A stretch of DNA of 64,000 nucleotides from Actinoplanes subtropicus (GTDB lineage: Bacteria > Actinomycetota > Actinomycetes > Mycobacteriales > Micromonosporaceae): assembly GCF_000721705.1 (NCBI RefSeq), contig NZ_JOJL01000042.1:124001-188000 (forward strand), in the 5' to 3' direction. How positions within the stretch are numbered: position 1 is the stretch's first letter; every line of letters starts with the position of its first letter. The notes under the pieces were generated by a model. It had not been told where the DNA came from. It ran no database searches and saw only the letters and a program-made list of their open reading frames with translations. Positions 36,859-46,077 of the stretch are shown piece after piece. The translations under genes and the position numbers were made by a program.

Positions 36859-38166
36859 ATGGAAAGCAAGACTGGAACGACCCGGCGCGATCTGCTCCGC
36901 GCGGCCGGCCTCGGACTGACCTTCCCCCTTCTCAGTGCCTGCGGCGGCCTCGCCAGCAGCGACAATAAGACGAAAAATCAGGCTAAGTCGGCGCTCAAGA
37001 TCGGCTTCGTGAGCCCGCGTACGGGCCCGGCGGCCGGCTTCGGCGAGCCGGATGCCTACGTCCTCGGCCTGGCGAAGAAGTCGCTGGGGAGTGGGCTGAC
37101 GATCAACGGAACGGTGTACGACGTCCAGATCCTCGACCGGGACAGCCAGTCCAACCCGCAGCGATCCGCCCAGGTGGCCAACGATTTGATCAACAGTGAT
37201 CAGGTCGATCTGATGCTGACCACGAGTACGCCGGAGACGGTCAACCCGGTCAGCGACGCCTGCGAGGCCGCCGGCGTGCCGTGCGTGTCCACTGTGGTCC
37301 CGTGGGAGGCGTGGTACTTCGGCCGGGGCGCCAAGCCGGCCGACAAGGACGCGTACAAGTTCACCTATCACTTCTGCTTCGGCGTCGAGCAGTTCGACAA
37401 CATGTACACGCACGAGTGGCCGCAGGTGCCGACGAACAAGAAGGTCGGCGTGATGTGGCCGAACGACTCGGACGGCAACGCGATCCGGGCCGCGCTCGGG
37501 CCGCTGCTCAAGCAGGCCGGCTACACCATTGTGGACCCCGGCGCGTACACCGACGGGACCAACGACTTCTCGGCGCAGATCGCCAAGTTCAAGGCGGAGA
37601 ACTGCGAGATCTTCAACGCCTTCCCGATCCCGCCGGACTTCGCCACGTTCTGGCGGCAGGCCGCGCAGCAGGGGTACCGGCCGAAGATCGCGCAGATCGC
37701 CAAGACCGGCCTCTTCCCGTCCCAGGTGGAGGCGCTCGGGCCGATCGGGGTCGGGATCGCCGGCGGCGCGTACTGGACGCCCACCTTCCCGTACAAGTCG
37801 TCGCTGACCGGCGTCGACAGCAAGGCCCTCGGCGACGGCTACCAGGCCACCGGCAAGCAGTGGAACCAGCAGCTGGGCCCGAGCCTCGCGCTGTTCGACG
37901 TGGCCGCCGCCGTGCTCAAGGCGGCCGGCAACCCCAAGGACAAGACCGGCGTGGCGAACGCGATGAAGACGCTGTCGGTGGACACGCCGATCGGCAAGCT
38001 GGAGTGGGGCAAGGGACCGAACGCGAACGTGGTCGCCACCCCGATCCTCGGCGGTCAGTGGATCAAGTCGGCCGATCCGAAGTACAAGGTGGACTTCGTG
38101 CTCGTGGAGAACTCGTCCGACCCGAACGTGCCGGTCGCCGCGAAGCTCCAGGAATACACCGCGTGA
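36859..38166 (+). CDS. Branched-chain amino-acid-type binding lipoprotein
   Basis: The 435-residue protein begins with a twin-arginine signal (TTRRDLLRAAGLGLTFPLLS) ending in a lipobox (LLSACGG). It then has a Peripla_BP_6 fold (KIGFVSPRTGPAAGFGEPDA, DLINSDQVDLMLTTSTPETV). In catabolic contexts this family binds aromatic acids as well as Leu/Ile/Val. It opens a five-gene importer with overlapping start/stop codons. The aromatic ligand is an inference from the IclR and dehydrogenase neighbours. Confidence 0.88.
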   Translation: MESKTGTTRRDLLRAAGLGLTFPLLSACGGLASSDNKTKNQAKSALKIGFVSPRTGPAAGFGEPDAYVLGLAKKSLGSGLTINGTVYDVQILDRDSQSNPQRSAQVANDLINSDQVDLMLTTSTPETVNPVSDACEAAGVPCVSTVVPWEAWYFGRGAKPADKDAYKFTYHFCFGVEQFDNMYTHEWPQVPTNKKVGVMWPNDSDGNAIRAALGPLLKQAGYTIVDPGAYTDGTNDFSAQIAKFKAENCEIFNAFPIPPDFATFWRQAAQQGYRPKIAQIAKTGLFPSQVEALGPIGVGIAGGAYWTPTFPYKSSLTGVDSKALGDGYQATGKQWNQQLGPSLALFDVAAAVLKAAGNPKDKTGVANAMKTLSVDTPIGKLEWGKGPNANVVATPILGGQWIKSADPKYKVDFVLVENSSDPNVPVAAKLQEYTA

Positions 38167-38888
38167 GCCCGATCCTCGAGGGCAGCGGCTTGTCGATGCG
38201 CTACGGCGACCTCCAGGTGCTGACCGGGGTCGACTTCACGGTCGGCGAGGGCGAGGCGGTCGGCATCGTCGGCCCGAACGGCGCCGGCAAGACCACGCTG
38301 CTGAACGTCCTGGCCGGCGCGGTCCGCCCGACGGCCGGGACGGTGCGCATCGCCGGGCGCGACGTCACCCGCGCCCGGCCCGACCAGCGGTGCCGGCTGG
38401 GCGTGGGCCGGGCGTTCCAGGTGCCGCGCCCGTTCGGCGGCATGACCGTGCTGGAGAACGTGGTGGTGGCGGCCAGCTACGGGGCCGGCCTGCGCGGTCC
38501 GGCACTTTCCCGGCAGGCTGCCGACGTCCTCGAGGAGTGCGGGCTGACCGAACTGGCCAACCGGCGGGCCGAGAGCCTGGGCCTGCTGCACCGCAAGCGC
38601 CTGGAGCTGGCCCGCTGCCTGGCGACCGGGCCGCGGGTGGTGCTGCTCGACGAGATCGGCGCCGGGCTGACCGACGCCGAGGCGGCCGAGCTGGTAAGCG
38701 CTGTCCGGCAGGTGCGATCGGGCGACATCGCGATCGTCTGGATCGAGCACATCGTGCACGTGCTGGTGCAGGTGGTCGACCGGCTGGTCTGCATGGACAC
38801 CGGCCGGGTCATCGCCGACGGCGAACCGCAGGCGGTGCTCGGCGACGCGGTGGTCATCGACGCCTACCTCGGGAAGGCGGCCTCATGA
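38163..38888 (+). CDS. ABC transporter ATP-binding protein (LivG-like)
   Basis: The 241-residue ATPase has Walker A GPNGAGKTT, the LivG-type GVGRAFQVPRPFGGMTVLEN Q-loop and Walker B VVLLDEIGAGLT. The signature region reads LGLLHRKRLELARCL, where the usual LSxGxQ is replaced by LLHRK, as in many LivG proteins. GTG start overlaps the binding-protein stop (GTGA). Confidence 0.9.
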   Translation: MSPILEGSGLSMRYGDLQVLTGVDFTVGEGEAVGIVGPNGAGKTTLLNVLAGAVRPTAGTVRIAGRDVTRARPDQRCRLGVGRAFQVPRPFGGMTVLENVVVAASYGAGLRGPALSRQAADVLEECGLTELANRRAESLGLLHRKRLELARCLATGPRVVLLDEIGAGLTDAEAAELVSAVRQVRSGDIAIVWIEHIVHVLVQVVDRLVCMDTGRVIADGEPQAVLGDAVVIDAYLGKAAS

Positions 38889-39601
38889 CGCTGCTGCGCG
38901 CGGAGAACGTCGAGGCCCGGCACGGCCTGCTGCCGGCGGTCCGCGGCATCTCCTTCGGCATCGCCGAGGGCGAGGTGCTCGCGCTGATCGGCGCCAACGG
39001 CGCCGGCAAGACCACGTTGCTGCGCACGCTGGCCGGCGCGCATCCGCTCACGAACGGGCAGATCACGTACGACGGAAGCGACCTCGCCGGCATTCCCGCC
39101 CACCAGCGGGTGCGCCGCGGCATCGCCTACGTGCCCGAGGGCCGCCGCCTGTTCCCCGAGCTCACGGTGGAGGAGAACCTCCTCGTCGCGGGCCGCCGCG
39201 CCCAGCCCGGACCGTGGCACCTCGAGTCGGTGCTGGCCGCGTTCCCGGCGCTCGGCCCGCTGCGCGACCGCCCGGCGGCCAAGCTCTCCGGCGGCCAGCA
39301 GCAGGCCACCGCGATCGCCCGGGCACTGATGACCAACCCGCGACTCCTGATGATCGACGAGGTCTCGCTGGGCCTTTCCCCCAAGGCCGTCGAGGAGGTG
39401 TACGCCTGCATGACCGTCCTGCGCGACAGCGGCGCCACGGTGGTGCTCGTGGAGCAGGATCTCGGCCGTGCGCTGAGCACTTCCGATCGGGTCGTCTGCC
39501 TGCTCGAGGGCCGGATCGTGCTGGACGCCGACACCGAGGGGCTGTCCCGCGAGGAAGTGGTCACCGCGTATTTCGGGTTCCACCAGGCGAGGCGGTCATG
39601 A
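38885..39601 (+). CDS. ABC transporter ATP-binding protein (LivF-like)
   Basis: The 238-residue ATPase has Walker A GANGAGKTT, the LivF-type YVPEGRRLFPELTVEENLLV, signature LSGGQQQATAIARAL and Walker B LLMIDEVSLGLSP. ATG overlaps the livG-like stop (ATGA). It forms the second half of the ATPase pair. Confidence 0.92.
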   Translation: MTLLRAENVEARHGLLPAVRGISFGIAEGEVLALIGANGAGKTTLLRTLAGAHPLTNGQITYDGSDLAGIPAHQRVRRGIAYVPEGRRLFPELTVEENLLVAGRRAQPGPWHLESVLAAFPALGPLRDRPAAKLSGGQQQATAIARALMTNPRLLMIDEVSLGLSPKAVEEVYACMTVLRDSGATVVLVEQDLGRALSTSDRVVCLLEGRIVLDADTEGLSREEVVTAYFGFHQARRS

Positions 39602-39614
39602 GGGCGGGGCGGGC

Positions 39615-40502
39615 ATGAACTGGGTCAACGCCATCGTTCAGGGCATCCTGCTCGGCGGCCTCTACGCGCTGTTCGCCTGCGGGCTGTCACTCATGTTCGG
39701 CGTCATGCGCATCATCAACCTGGCCCACGGGGACATCGCCGTGCTGGGCGCGTTCCTGGTCTGGTCGCTCACCACCCGCTTCGGCATGAACCCGTTCTGG
39801 GCGCTCGTCCCCGCCTTGCCGGTCATGCTGATCCTCGGTTACGTGCTGCACCGCACGGTGCTCGCCCGCAGCCTGCGCGGCGGGCCGCTCACCCCGCTGC
39901 TCACCACCTTCGGCCTGGCCATCGTCATCCAGAACGCGCTGCTGCAGGCCTACAACCCGGATGTCCGATCGCTCGGCGGGGCGGCCGGCGGGATCGCGAC
40001 CGGCAGTTGGCGCATCACCGATCAGTTGTCGCTGTCCTACCTCGGCGCGCTGATCCTGGCGACCGCGGTGCTCGTGCTCGGCGGCCTCCAACTGATGCTG
40101 CGCCGGACCGCCTTCGGCCGGGAGATGCGGGCGACCGCCCAGGACGCGGACACCGCCACGCTGGTCGGGGTGCCGGCCTCGTCGGTGTACGCGCGGGCCA
40201 CGGCGATCGCGGTCGCCACCGCGACGCTGGCCGGCGTGTTCCTGGCGGTCCGCTCGATCTTCGACGCGTCCAGCGGCCCGACCCAGCTCATCTTCGCCTT
40301 CGAGGCGGTCGTGATCGGCGGACTGGGATCACTCTGGGGCACGCTCTGGGGCGGCATGGTGCTCGGCGTCGCGCAAACGATCGGCGCCACGATCGACCCG
40401 CAGTACTCGATCCTCGCCGGTCACCTGGTCTTCCTGATCGTGCTGGCCAGCCCGCACGGGCGATCGCTTCTGGCGCTCCGACGCGAAGGGCGTACCACAT
40501 GA
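39615..40502 (+). CDS. Branched-chain-type ABC permease (LivH-like)
   Basis: The 295-residue permease has LivH signatures GGLYALFACGLSLMFGVMRI, INLAHGDIAVLGAF and FEAVVIGGLGSLWGTLWGG, with about eight helices. Its stop overlaps the LivM-like ATG. It forms the channel with LivM. Confidence 0.92.
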   Translation: MNWVNAIVQGILLGGLYALFACGLSLMFGVMRIINLAHGDIAVLGAFLVWSLTTRFGMNPFWALVPALPVMLILGYVLHRTVLARSLRGGPLTPLLTTFGLAIVIQNALLQAYNPDVRSLGGAAGGIATGSWRITDQLSLSYLGALILATAVLVLGGLQLMLRRTAFGREMRATAQDADTATLVGVPASSVYARATAIAVATATLAGVFLAVRSIFDASSGPTQLIFAFEAVVIGGLGSLWGTLWGGMVLGVAQTIGATIDPQYSILAGHLVFLIVLASPHGRSLLALRREGRTT

Positions 40503-41491
40503 GCGAGCAGTGGACCGTGAAGCGATCGGGACGCGCCACCCGGATCTCCTCGGGGGTGTTCGTCCTGATCGGGATCGTCCTGTTCACCGTGCCGCTCGGC
40601 TTCCGGGCCGACGTGGTGCAGCAGCTCACCACGCTGTGCACGCTGCTCATCATGGCGGTGATGTGGAACGTCCTGGCCGGCTACGGCGGGCTGGTGTCGG
40701 TCGGGCAGCAGGCGTTCATCGGCTTCGGCGCGTACGCGACGGTCTACCTCGCCCAGCTCGGCGTCCCCGCCTATCTTGCGGTCGTGCTGGCCGCCCTGGC
40801 CTCGGCGGTGCTCGCGGTGGCGCTGGCCCCGCTGCTGCTGCGGCTGCGCGGCGGGCAATTCGCGGTCGGCACCTGGGTGGTCGCCGAGGCGCTCGCACTG
40901 CTGGTGGCGCTCGACCACGAGTTGGGCGGCGGCACCGGCGTCTCGCTGCGCGGGCTGAACACGATCGCCCCGGACTGGCGTCGCGCGTACACCTATTGGT
41001 TGACCTTGGGTTTTGCGGTTCTGCTCCTGGTCCTGGTCTTCCTGCTGCTCCGGCGGCGCAGCGGCGCGGCGATCCAGGCGATCCGCGACGACGAGGAGGC
41101 GGCCGCGTCCCTCGGCGTACGCATCATGCCGTTGAAGTTCATGCTCTTCGTCCTGGCCGGCTTCGGCTGCGGCGCGGCCGGCGCGCTCACCCTGGCCAAC
41201 ACGCTGTTCATCCAGCCGCAGTCCATCTTCGGCGTGCAGTGGTCGGCCTACATGCTGTTCATGGTGCTGGTCGGCGGGATCGGCACCTACGAGGGCCCGA
41301 TCCTCGGCGCGATCCTGTTCTTCCTGCTGCAGGACTGGTTCGCGCAGTACGGCGCCTGGTACCTGATCGGGCTGGGCGCGGTGGCGATCGCGTTCGCTCT
41401 CTTCCTGCCCCGCGGGCTGTGGAGCCTCGCCGACGACCGGCTGCCGTTCCGATTGCTGCCGGTCGGCTACACCTTGCGCCCAGCCGGTTAG
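40499..41491 (+). CDS. Branched-chain-type ABC permease (LivM-like)
   Basis: The 330-residue permease has the LivM core NVLAGYGGLVSVGQQAFIGF, AIRDDEEAAASLGV and MVLVGGIGTYEGPILGAILF. It ends the importer set; nine bases separate it from the second aldehyde dehydrogenase, so all six genes are probably one transcript. Confidence 0.92.
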   Translation: MSEQWTVKRSGRATRISSGVFVLIGIVLFTVPLGFRADVVQQLTTLCTLLIMAVMWNVLAGYGGLVSVGQQAFIGFGAYATVYLAQLGVPAYLAVVLAALASAVLAVALAPLLLRLRGGQFAVGTWVVAEALALLVALDHELGGGTGVSLRGLNTIAPDWRRAYTYWLTLGFAVLLLVLVFLLLRRRSGAAIQAIRDDEEAAASLGVRIMPLKFMLFVLAGFGCGAAGALTLANTLFIQPQSIFGVQWSAYMLFMVLVGGIGTYEGPILGAILFFLLQDWFAQYGAWYLIGLGAVAIAFALFLPRGLWSLADDRLPFRLLPVGYTLRPAG

Positions 41492-41500
41492 CATCGCGTC

Positions 41501-42958
41501 ATGATCAAGTCGGTTCTCCACCACATCGGCGGCCGCCAGGTCGCGTCGATCAGCGGGCGCCGGCACCCCGACCACGACCCGTGGAGCCGGAAGGTCCTCG
41601 CCGAGGTGGCGTCGGGCGACGACGAGGACACCCGGCGGGCGATCGAGGCCGCGCACGCCGCGTTCCCGGCCTGGTCGGCGATGGCGCCCAGCGATCGCCA
41701 GCTGGTCTTCCTCCGGGCCGCCGACGCCCTCGAGCGCCGGCGATCGGAACTGATCGGCCTGCTCGCCGCCGAGACCGGCTGCGGGCCGTACTTCGCCACC
41801 CTCCAGCTCGACTTCTCGCTGGCCATGCTGCGCCAGGCGGCCGGGCTCGCGCACGCCCCGACCGGCCAGATCCTGCCCACCGACCTGCCCGGCTCGCGGG
41901 CCCTCGCGGTACGGCGGCCGGTCGGCGTGGTCGGCGCGATCGCGCCCTGGAACGCCGCGCTCACCCTGGCCGGGCGGGCGATCGCCGGGCCGCTCGCGCT
42001 CGGCAACACGGTCGTGCTCAAGCCCAGCGAGGAGTCGCCGATCACCGGCGGCACGGTGTGGGCGGAGGTGTTCGCCGAGGCCGGGCTGCCGGCCGGGGCG
42101 CTCAACGTGGTCACGCACGCGCCCGGGGACGCCGGGATGATCGCCGAGGAGCTGGTCACCCACCCGCTGGTGCGGCGGATCAGCTTCACCGGCTCGACGG
42201 TCACCGGGCGGCGGCTGGCCGAGCTCGCGGCCCGCCACCTCAAGCGGCCGGTCCTGCAGCTGAGCGGCCACAACGCGCTGATCGTGCTGGCCGACGCCGA
42301 CCTGGCGCTCGCCGTCGACGCGGCCGCGTACGGCGCGTTCGTGCACCAGGGCGAGGTCTGCATGTGCGTCCGGCGGATCTTCGTCGACCGGGCGGTGGCG
42401 CGGGAGTTCACCGACCGGTTCGTCGCCAAGGTCGCGCACCTGCCGGTCGGCGACCCGCGCGACCCGGCCACGGTGGTCGGGCCGCTGATCAACGAGTGGG
42501 CGCTGAGCCTGGTCTCGCGCCGGGTCGACGAGGCGGTCTCGCTCGGGGCGCGGTTGCTGACCGGCGGCACCGCCGAGCCGCCCTGCTACCCGCCCACCGT
42601 CCTGACCGACGTGCCGGCCGAGGCCGAGATCGCGTTCGAGGAGACGTTCGGGCCGGTCGCGCTGCTGGAGACGGTCGACGGGGCGGACGAGGCGATCCGG
42701 CGGGCGAACGCGTCCCGCTTCGGGCTGACCGGCGGGATCATCTCGGCGGACACGTACGCGGCGCTCGATCTGGCCCGGCGGCTCGAGGTCGGGATCGTGC
42801 ACATCAACGACCAGACGGTCAACGACGAGCCGCAGATGCCCTTCGGCGGCCTGAAGGAGAGCGGCTGGGGCCGGTTCGGGCTGCCGTTCGCGAGCGAGGA
42901 CTTCACCGAGCTGCAGTGGATCACCATGCGGGACGCCGCGCGCGACTTCCCGTTCTGA
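41501..42958 (+). CDS. Aldehyde dehydrogenase-like, general-base Glu replaced by Gln
   Basis: The 485-residue protein resembles the benzaldehyde/vanillin dehydrogenases (VGAIAPWNAALTLAGRAIAG, FTGSTVTGRRLAELA, GIVHINDQTVNDEPQMPFGG). The catalytic Cys is in HQGEVCMCVRRI. The usual LELGG motif carrying the general base reads LQLSGHN, so Glu is replaced by Gln. That should slow hydrolysis of the acyl-enzyme; a CoA-acylating or otherwise altered reaction is possible. It is the last gene of the importer operon and is related to the dehydrogenase at 34424. Confidence 0.85.
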   Translation: MIKSVLHHIGGRQVASISGRRHPDHDPWSRKVLAEVASGDDEDTRRAIEAAHAAFPAWSAMAPSDRQLVFLRAADALERRRSELIGLLAAETGCGPYFATLQLDFSLAMLRQAAGLAHAPTGQILPTDLPGSRALAVRRPVGVVGAIAPWNAALTLAGRAIAGPLALGNTVVLKPSEESPITGGTVWAEVFAEAGLPAGALNVVTHAPGDAGMIAEELVTHPLVRRISFTGSTVTGRRLAELAARHLKRPVLQLSGHNALIVLADADLALAVDAAAYGAFVHQGEVCMCVRRIFVDRAVAREFTDRFVAKVAHLPVGDPRDPATVVGPLINEWALSLVSRRVDEAVSLGARLLTGGTAEPPCYPPTVLTDVPAEAEIAFEETFGPVALLETVDGADEAIRRANASRFGLTGGIISADTYAALDLARRLEVGIVHINDQTVNDEPQMPFGGLKESGWGRFGLPFASEDFTELQWITMRDAARDFPF

Positions 42959-43045
42959 CTGTGAACCGCTTCTGCTTTTGAACCGCGGGGCGGACTTGAT
43001 CCGTACCCAGACGCGACGGGTTGTCTCCGCGAAGGACGTTTGTCT

Positions 43046-44710
43046 GTGTTGCTGCGCCGAACCCGCACCCTCGCCGGCTGGGTGCTCACTGTCCTGGCCG
43101 CCGTGTTCGTGTATCTCGCGCTGGTCGTCCCCGACACCATCGGGCGGCCCAAGAACGGCTCGTACGTCGAGGCCGCGTTCGTCCGCCTGCCGATGGAGCT
43201 GATCGTCGGCGGGGCGGTCCTGCTCGTCCTCGCCCCGCGCTGGCGCAGGTGGGCGGCCATGCTCGCCGGGCTCGGCCTCGGCGTCGTGGTGATCCTCAAG
43301 GTCGCCAACATCGGCTTCCGGATCGTCCTCGGGCGCGCCTTCAACCCGGTGCTCGACTATCCGCTGTTCCGGGACGGCTACAACGCGCTCGCCGAGTCCG
43401 ACGGGCGGACGGAAGCGATCGCCGCGGCGGTCGGTGCGGTGGTGCTGGCCCTGCTGGCGCTGGTCCTGTGCACGCTCGCGGTGCTGCGGCTGAGCAAGCT
43501 GACCGCCCGCTATCCCGGGCCGGCCCGGCGCACCCTGGTCGCCCTCAGCGCGGCCTGGATCGCCCTGGCGATCAGCGGGCTCACCTGGTTCCCGGGGGCG
43601 CCGGCCGCCTCGGACACCGCGGCCGCCCTGCTCAAGTCGACCGTCACCCAGGTGCCGGCGGCGATCCGGGACCAGCACCAGTTCGCGTACGCGTCGGAGC
43701 ACGATCCCTACCACACCATCGCCCCGAAGGACCTGGTCAGCGGGCTGACCGGCAAGGACGTGGTGATCGGCGTGGTGGAGAGCTACGGCCGCTCGGCGCT
43801 GACCGACCCCGGGATGAAGGCGATCGTCGAGCCGGTCCTGAAGTCGGACGAGCAGAAGCTGACCGCGGCCGGGTTCGCCGCCAGGACCGGCTGGCTGACC
43901 TCGTCGACGTACGGCGGCGGCAGCTGGTTCGCCCACGCCTCCCTCCAGTCCGGGCTGTGGATCACCAACCAGCAGCGCTACACGCAGCTCACCGGCAGCG
44001 ACCGGATCACCCTGACCAGCACCTTCCACCAGGCCGGCTGGCACACCGTGGGCATGGAGCCGGGTAACACCGTGGCCTGGCCGGAGGCGTCGTTCTACGG
44101 CTACGACCAGGTCTACGACTCGCGGAACATGGGCTACAAGGGCCCGAAGTTCGGCTGGTCGAGCATGCCCGACCAGTACACCCTCGCGACCTTCCAGAAG
44201 GACGTGTACGCGAAGAAGACCGGCCCGCTGATGGCCGAGCTCACCCTGACCTCCAGCCACGAGCCGTGGACGCCGATCCCGAAGACGGTCGACTGGGACG
44301 CCGTCGGCGACGGCAGCATCTACGGCCCGATGGTCAAGGGCGCGGAGAGCCGTAGCTCGCTGTGGAGCTCGCCGGCCCGTACCCAGACGCAGTACGCGAA
44401 GACGATCGCCTACTCGGTGGACAACCTGATCTCCTGGGCGCAGAAGTACGGCGACAAGAACCTGGTGCTCATCATGTTCGGCGACCACCAGCCGATGTCG
44501 GTCGTGAGCGGCAACGGGGCGTCGCACGACATCCCGATAACCGTCATCGCGCGCGACAAGTCGGTGCTCGACCGGATCGCCGACTGGAACTGGGCGGACG
44601 GGCTGCAGCCGACCGCGAGCACCCCGGTCTGGCGGATGGACCAGTTCCGGGACAAGTTCTTCCAGGCGTACGGGAAGCAGAACTCGATCGCCCTTCCCGC
44701 GCCGCGCTGA
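43046..44710 (+). CDS. LTA-synthase-like sulfatase (alkaline phosphatase superfamily) membrane protein
   Basis: The 554-residue protein has four N-terminal helices and a periplasmic sulfatase domain. Motifs include VVIGVVESYGRSAL (a metal-binding segment, with Ser where the nucleophilic Thr usually sits), STYGGGSWFAHASLQSG and VLIMFGDHQP with the C-terminal metal ligands. Relatives transfer or release phosphoglycerol or phosphoethanolamine at the envelope. GTG 43046 has GAAGGA at good spacing; TTG 43040 in frame is closer. The promoter region before it is short (87 bp). Confidence 0.82.
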   Translation: MLLRRTRTLAGWVLTVLAAVFVYLALVVPDTIGRPKNGSYVEAAFVRLPMELIVGGAVLLVLAPRWRRWAAMLAGLGLGVVVILKVANIGFRIVLGRAFNPVLDYPLFRDGYNALAESDGRTEAIAAAVGAVVLALLALVLCTLAVLRLSKLTARYPGPARRTLVALSAAWIALAISGLTWFPGAPAASDTAAALLKSTVTQVPAAIRDQHQFAYASEHDPYHTIAPKDLVSGLTGKDVVIGVVESYGRSALTDPGMKAIVEPVLKSDEQKLTAAGFAARTGWLTSSTYGGGSWFAHASLQSGLWITNQQRYTQLTGSDRITLTSTFHQAGWHTVGMEPGNTVAWPEASFYGYDQVYDSRNMGYKGPKFGWSSMPDQYTLATFQKDVYAKKTGPLMAELTLTSSHEPWTPIPKTVDWDAVGDGSIYGPMVKGAESRSSLWSSPARTQTQYAKTIAYSVDNLISWAQKYGDKNLVLIMFGDHQPMSVVSGNGASHDIPITVIARDKSVLDRIADWNWADGLQPTASTPVWRMDQFRDKFFQAYGKQNSIALPAPR

Positions 44711-44716
44711 TCGGGC

Positions 44717-45403
44717 TCAGCTTTCGCGCAGAACCCGGCGGGAGATGATGTCGGCCTGGCGGGTCGGCTCGGGGACGCGGAAGCGGGTGCTCAACCGGAC
44801 GGTCAGGCCGGTCGCGTCGGCCAGGCCGATCCGGTGGCCGGCCGAGACGTACACCGGTTTGACCCCGGTCCGGGTGCGGACCGCCCGGCCGAGCACCTCG
44901 TCGCCCTCGCGCAGCTCGGACCACTCGCCGCGGCGGGTGCCCGGCTCGGCGTACGTCCCGATGAATTCGTTCTTGGCGACGCCGAACGAGGGCCGGTCCA
45001 GCAGCACGCCGAGGTGGCTGGCCAGGCCGAACCGCCTCGGGTGCGCGATGCCGAAGCCGTCGCAGACCAGCACCTCGGGCGGGCGGTCCAGGCGGTCGAG
45101 GGCCGCCAGCAGCAGCGGGATCTCGCGGAAGGCGAGCAGACCCGGCACGTACGGGAAGGAAACGACGCCCGCCGCGGTCCCCACCTCGAGAATGTCCCGG
45201 CTGCTCACCTCGATGGTGACCGCGGCGGCGACGGCTCGCTCGCTGCCGACGGCGTAGGAGATGTCCAGGCCGGTGACGGTGACGGGCGGCTCGATCGGTT
45301 CCGCCGGCAGCACCACCCGCTCACGCAGGCGCGCCTGGATCTGTTCGGCCTCGGCCACGTCCGCCGGCGTCCGGTGCGGCACCACCGTCCATTTGCCCGT
45401 CAT
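44717..45403 (-). CDS. nfi: Endonuclease V (deoxyinosine 3' endonuclease)
   Basis: The 228-residue protein has the endonuclease V motifs VTGLDISYA (first catalytic Asp), FPYVPGLLAFREIPLLL (the wedge PYVPG), LVCDGFGIAHPRRFGLASHL and GVAKNEFIG. It cleaves DNA one base 3' of inosine in base-deamination repair. It is convergent with the sulfatase gene (6-bp gap) and lies 6 bp downstream of a membrane-protein gene, probably co-transcribed. Confidence 0.93.
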   Translation of the reverse strand: MTGKWTVVPHRTPADVAEAEQIQARLRERVVLPAEPIEPPVTVTGLDISYAVGSERAVAAAVTIEVSSRDILEVGTAAGVVSFPYVPGLLAFREIPLLLAALDRLDRPPEVLVCDGFGIAHPRRFGLASHLGVLLDRPSFGVAKNEFIGTYAEPGTRRGEWSELREGDEVLGRAVRTRTGVKPVYVSAGHRIGLADATGLTVRLSTRFRVPEPTRQADIISRRVLRES

Positions 45404-45409
45404 GGTCGA

Positions 45410-45979
45410 TCAGAGCCCGGCCAGGTCGAGCCCGAGGGTGAGCCCGCCGCACGCGACGATCAGCGCGGTCAGCTGGGCGCTGCGGCCGGCCGGCGCGCCG
45501 GTGGTGCGCGACGCGCGCCAGTAGAGGGCCGCGCCGCCGAGCAACAGCAGGGCCTCGATGGTCGCGGTCAGCGCGTGGTACTGCCACAGGCCGAAGCCCA
45601 GCCGCGGCAGGTGGCCGAGGTTGCCGGGGAGGAGCGGCAGGTCGGCCCGGTGCACGAGCAGGTCGAGCAGCCAGTGCGAGAAGACGACCGCGCCGAGCAC
45701 CACGCCGGCCCGGCGGTTCCAGCGGTACGCGCAGAGCCAGCCGGTCAGGGCCGCGATGATCAGCGCGCCGGCCAGCGAGTGCGTGTAGTCGGCGTGGATG
45801 ATGCCGTCGCCGTAGCCGCCGTTGGTGCCCGGCGCGTTCTGGATGGTCTCGATGCCGGCCAGGTACAGCGGCGTGAACAGGACGTCGAGCCAGACCGTGG
45901 CGAGCATCAGCGCCCAGAGCGGCACCGGCTTCTCGGCCGACTTGACCGCGGCGGCGAGCCCGAAGTGACCGGTGATCAT
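45410..45979 (-). CDS. YdjM/DUF457-like membrane-bound metal-dependent hydrolase
   Basis: The 189-residue protein has about five helices. His/Asp residues in membrane segments (ITGHFGLAAAV, ATVWLDVLF, DGIIHADYTHSLAGALII, FSHWLLDLLVHR) match the pattern of this putative hydrolase family. The role is unknown. Its ATG overlaps the stop of a 27-codon gene, and endonuclease V follows after six bases. Confidence 0.65.
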   Translation of the reverse strand: MITGHFGLAAAVKSAEKPVPLWALMLATVWLDVLFTPLYLAGIETIQNAPGTNGGYGDGIIHADYTHSLAGALIIAALTGWLCAYRWNRRAGVVLGAVVFSHWLLDLLVHRADLPLLPGNLGHLPRLGFGLWQYHALTATIEALLLLGGAALYWRASRTTGAPAGRSAQLTALIVACGGLTLGLDLAGL

Positions 45980-46059
45980 CGCGACCGCCAGGGGATGAGC
46001 TTGGCGTCGAGGACCCCGACCAGGGCGGTGAACAGGATCGTGCCCAGGATGAACGACAT
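45976..46059 (-). CDS. 27-residue membrane peptide
   Basis: MSFILGTILFTALVGVLDAK and a basic end (LIPWRSR) form one amphipathic membrane helix with a positive tail. An AAGGAAGG ribosome site lies upstream and its stop overlaps the next gene by ATGA, so translation is likely. It is the first gene of the operon facing the TetR gene. Function unknown. Confidence 0.6.
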   Translation of the reverse strand: MSFILGTILFTALVGVLDAKLIPWRSR

Positions 46060-46077
46060 GCTGGCCTTCCTTAAGTG

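Noticed and set aside
40421..44527. Very long minus-strand frame of about 1,370 codons
   Set aside because: It is antisense to clear transporter, dehydrogenase and sulfatase genes; composition is Arg/Gly/Pro-rich shadow coding.
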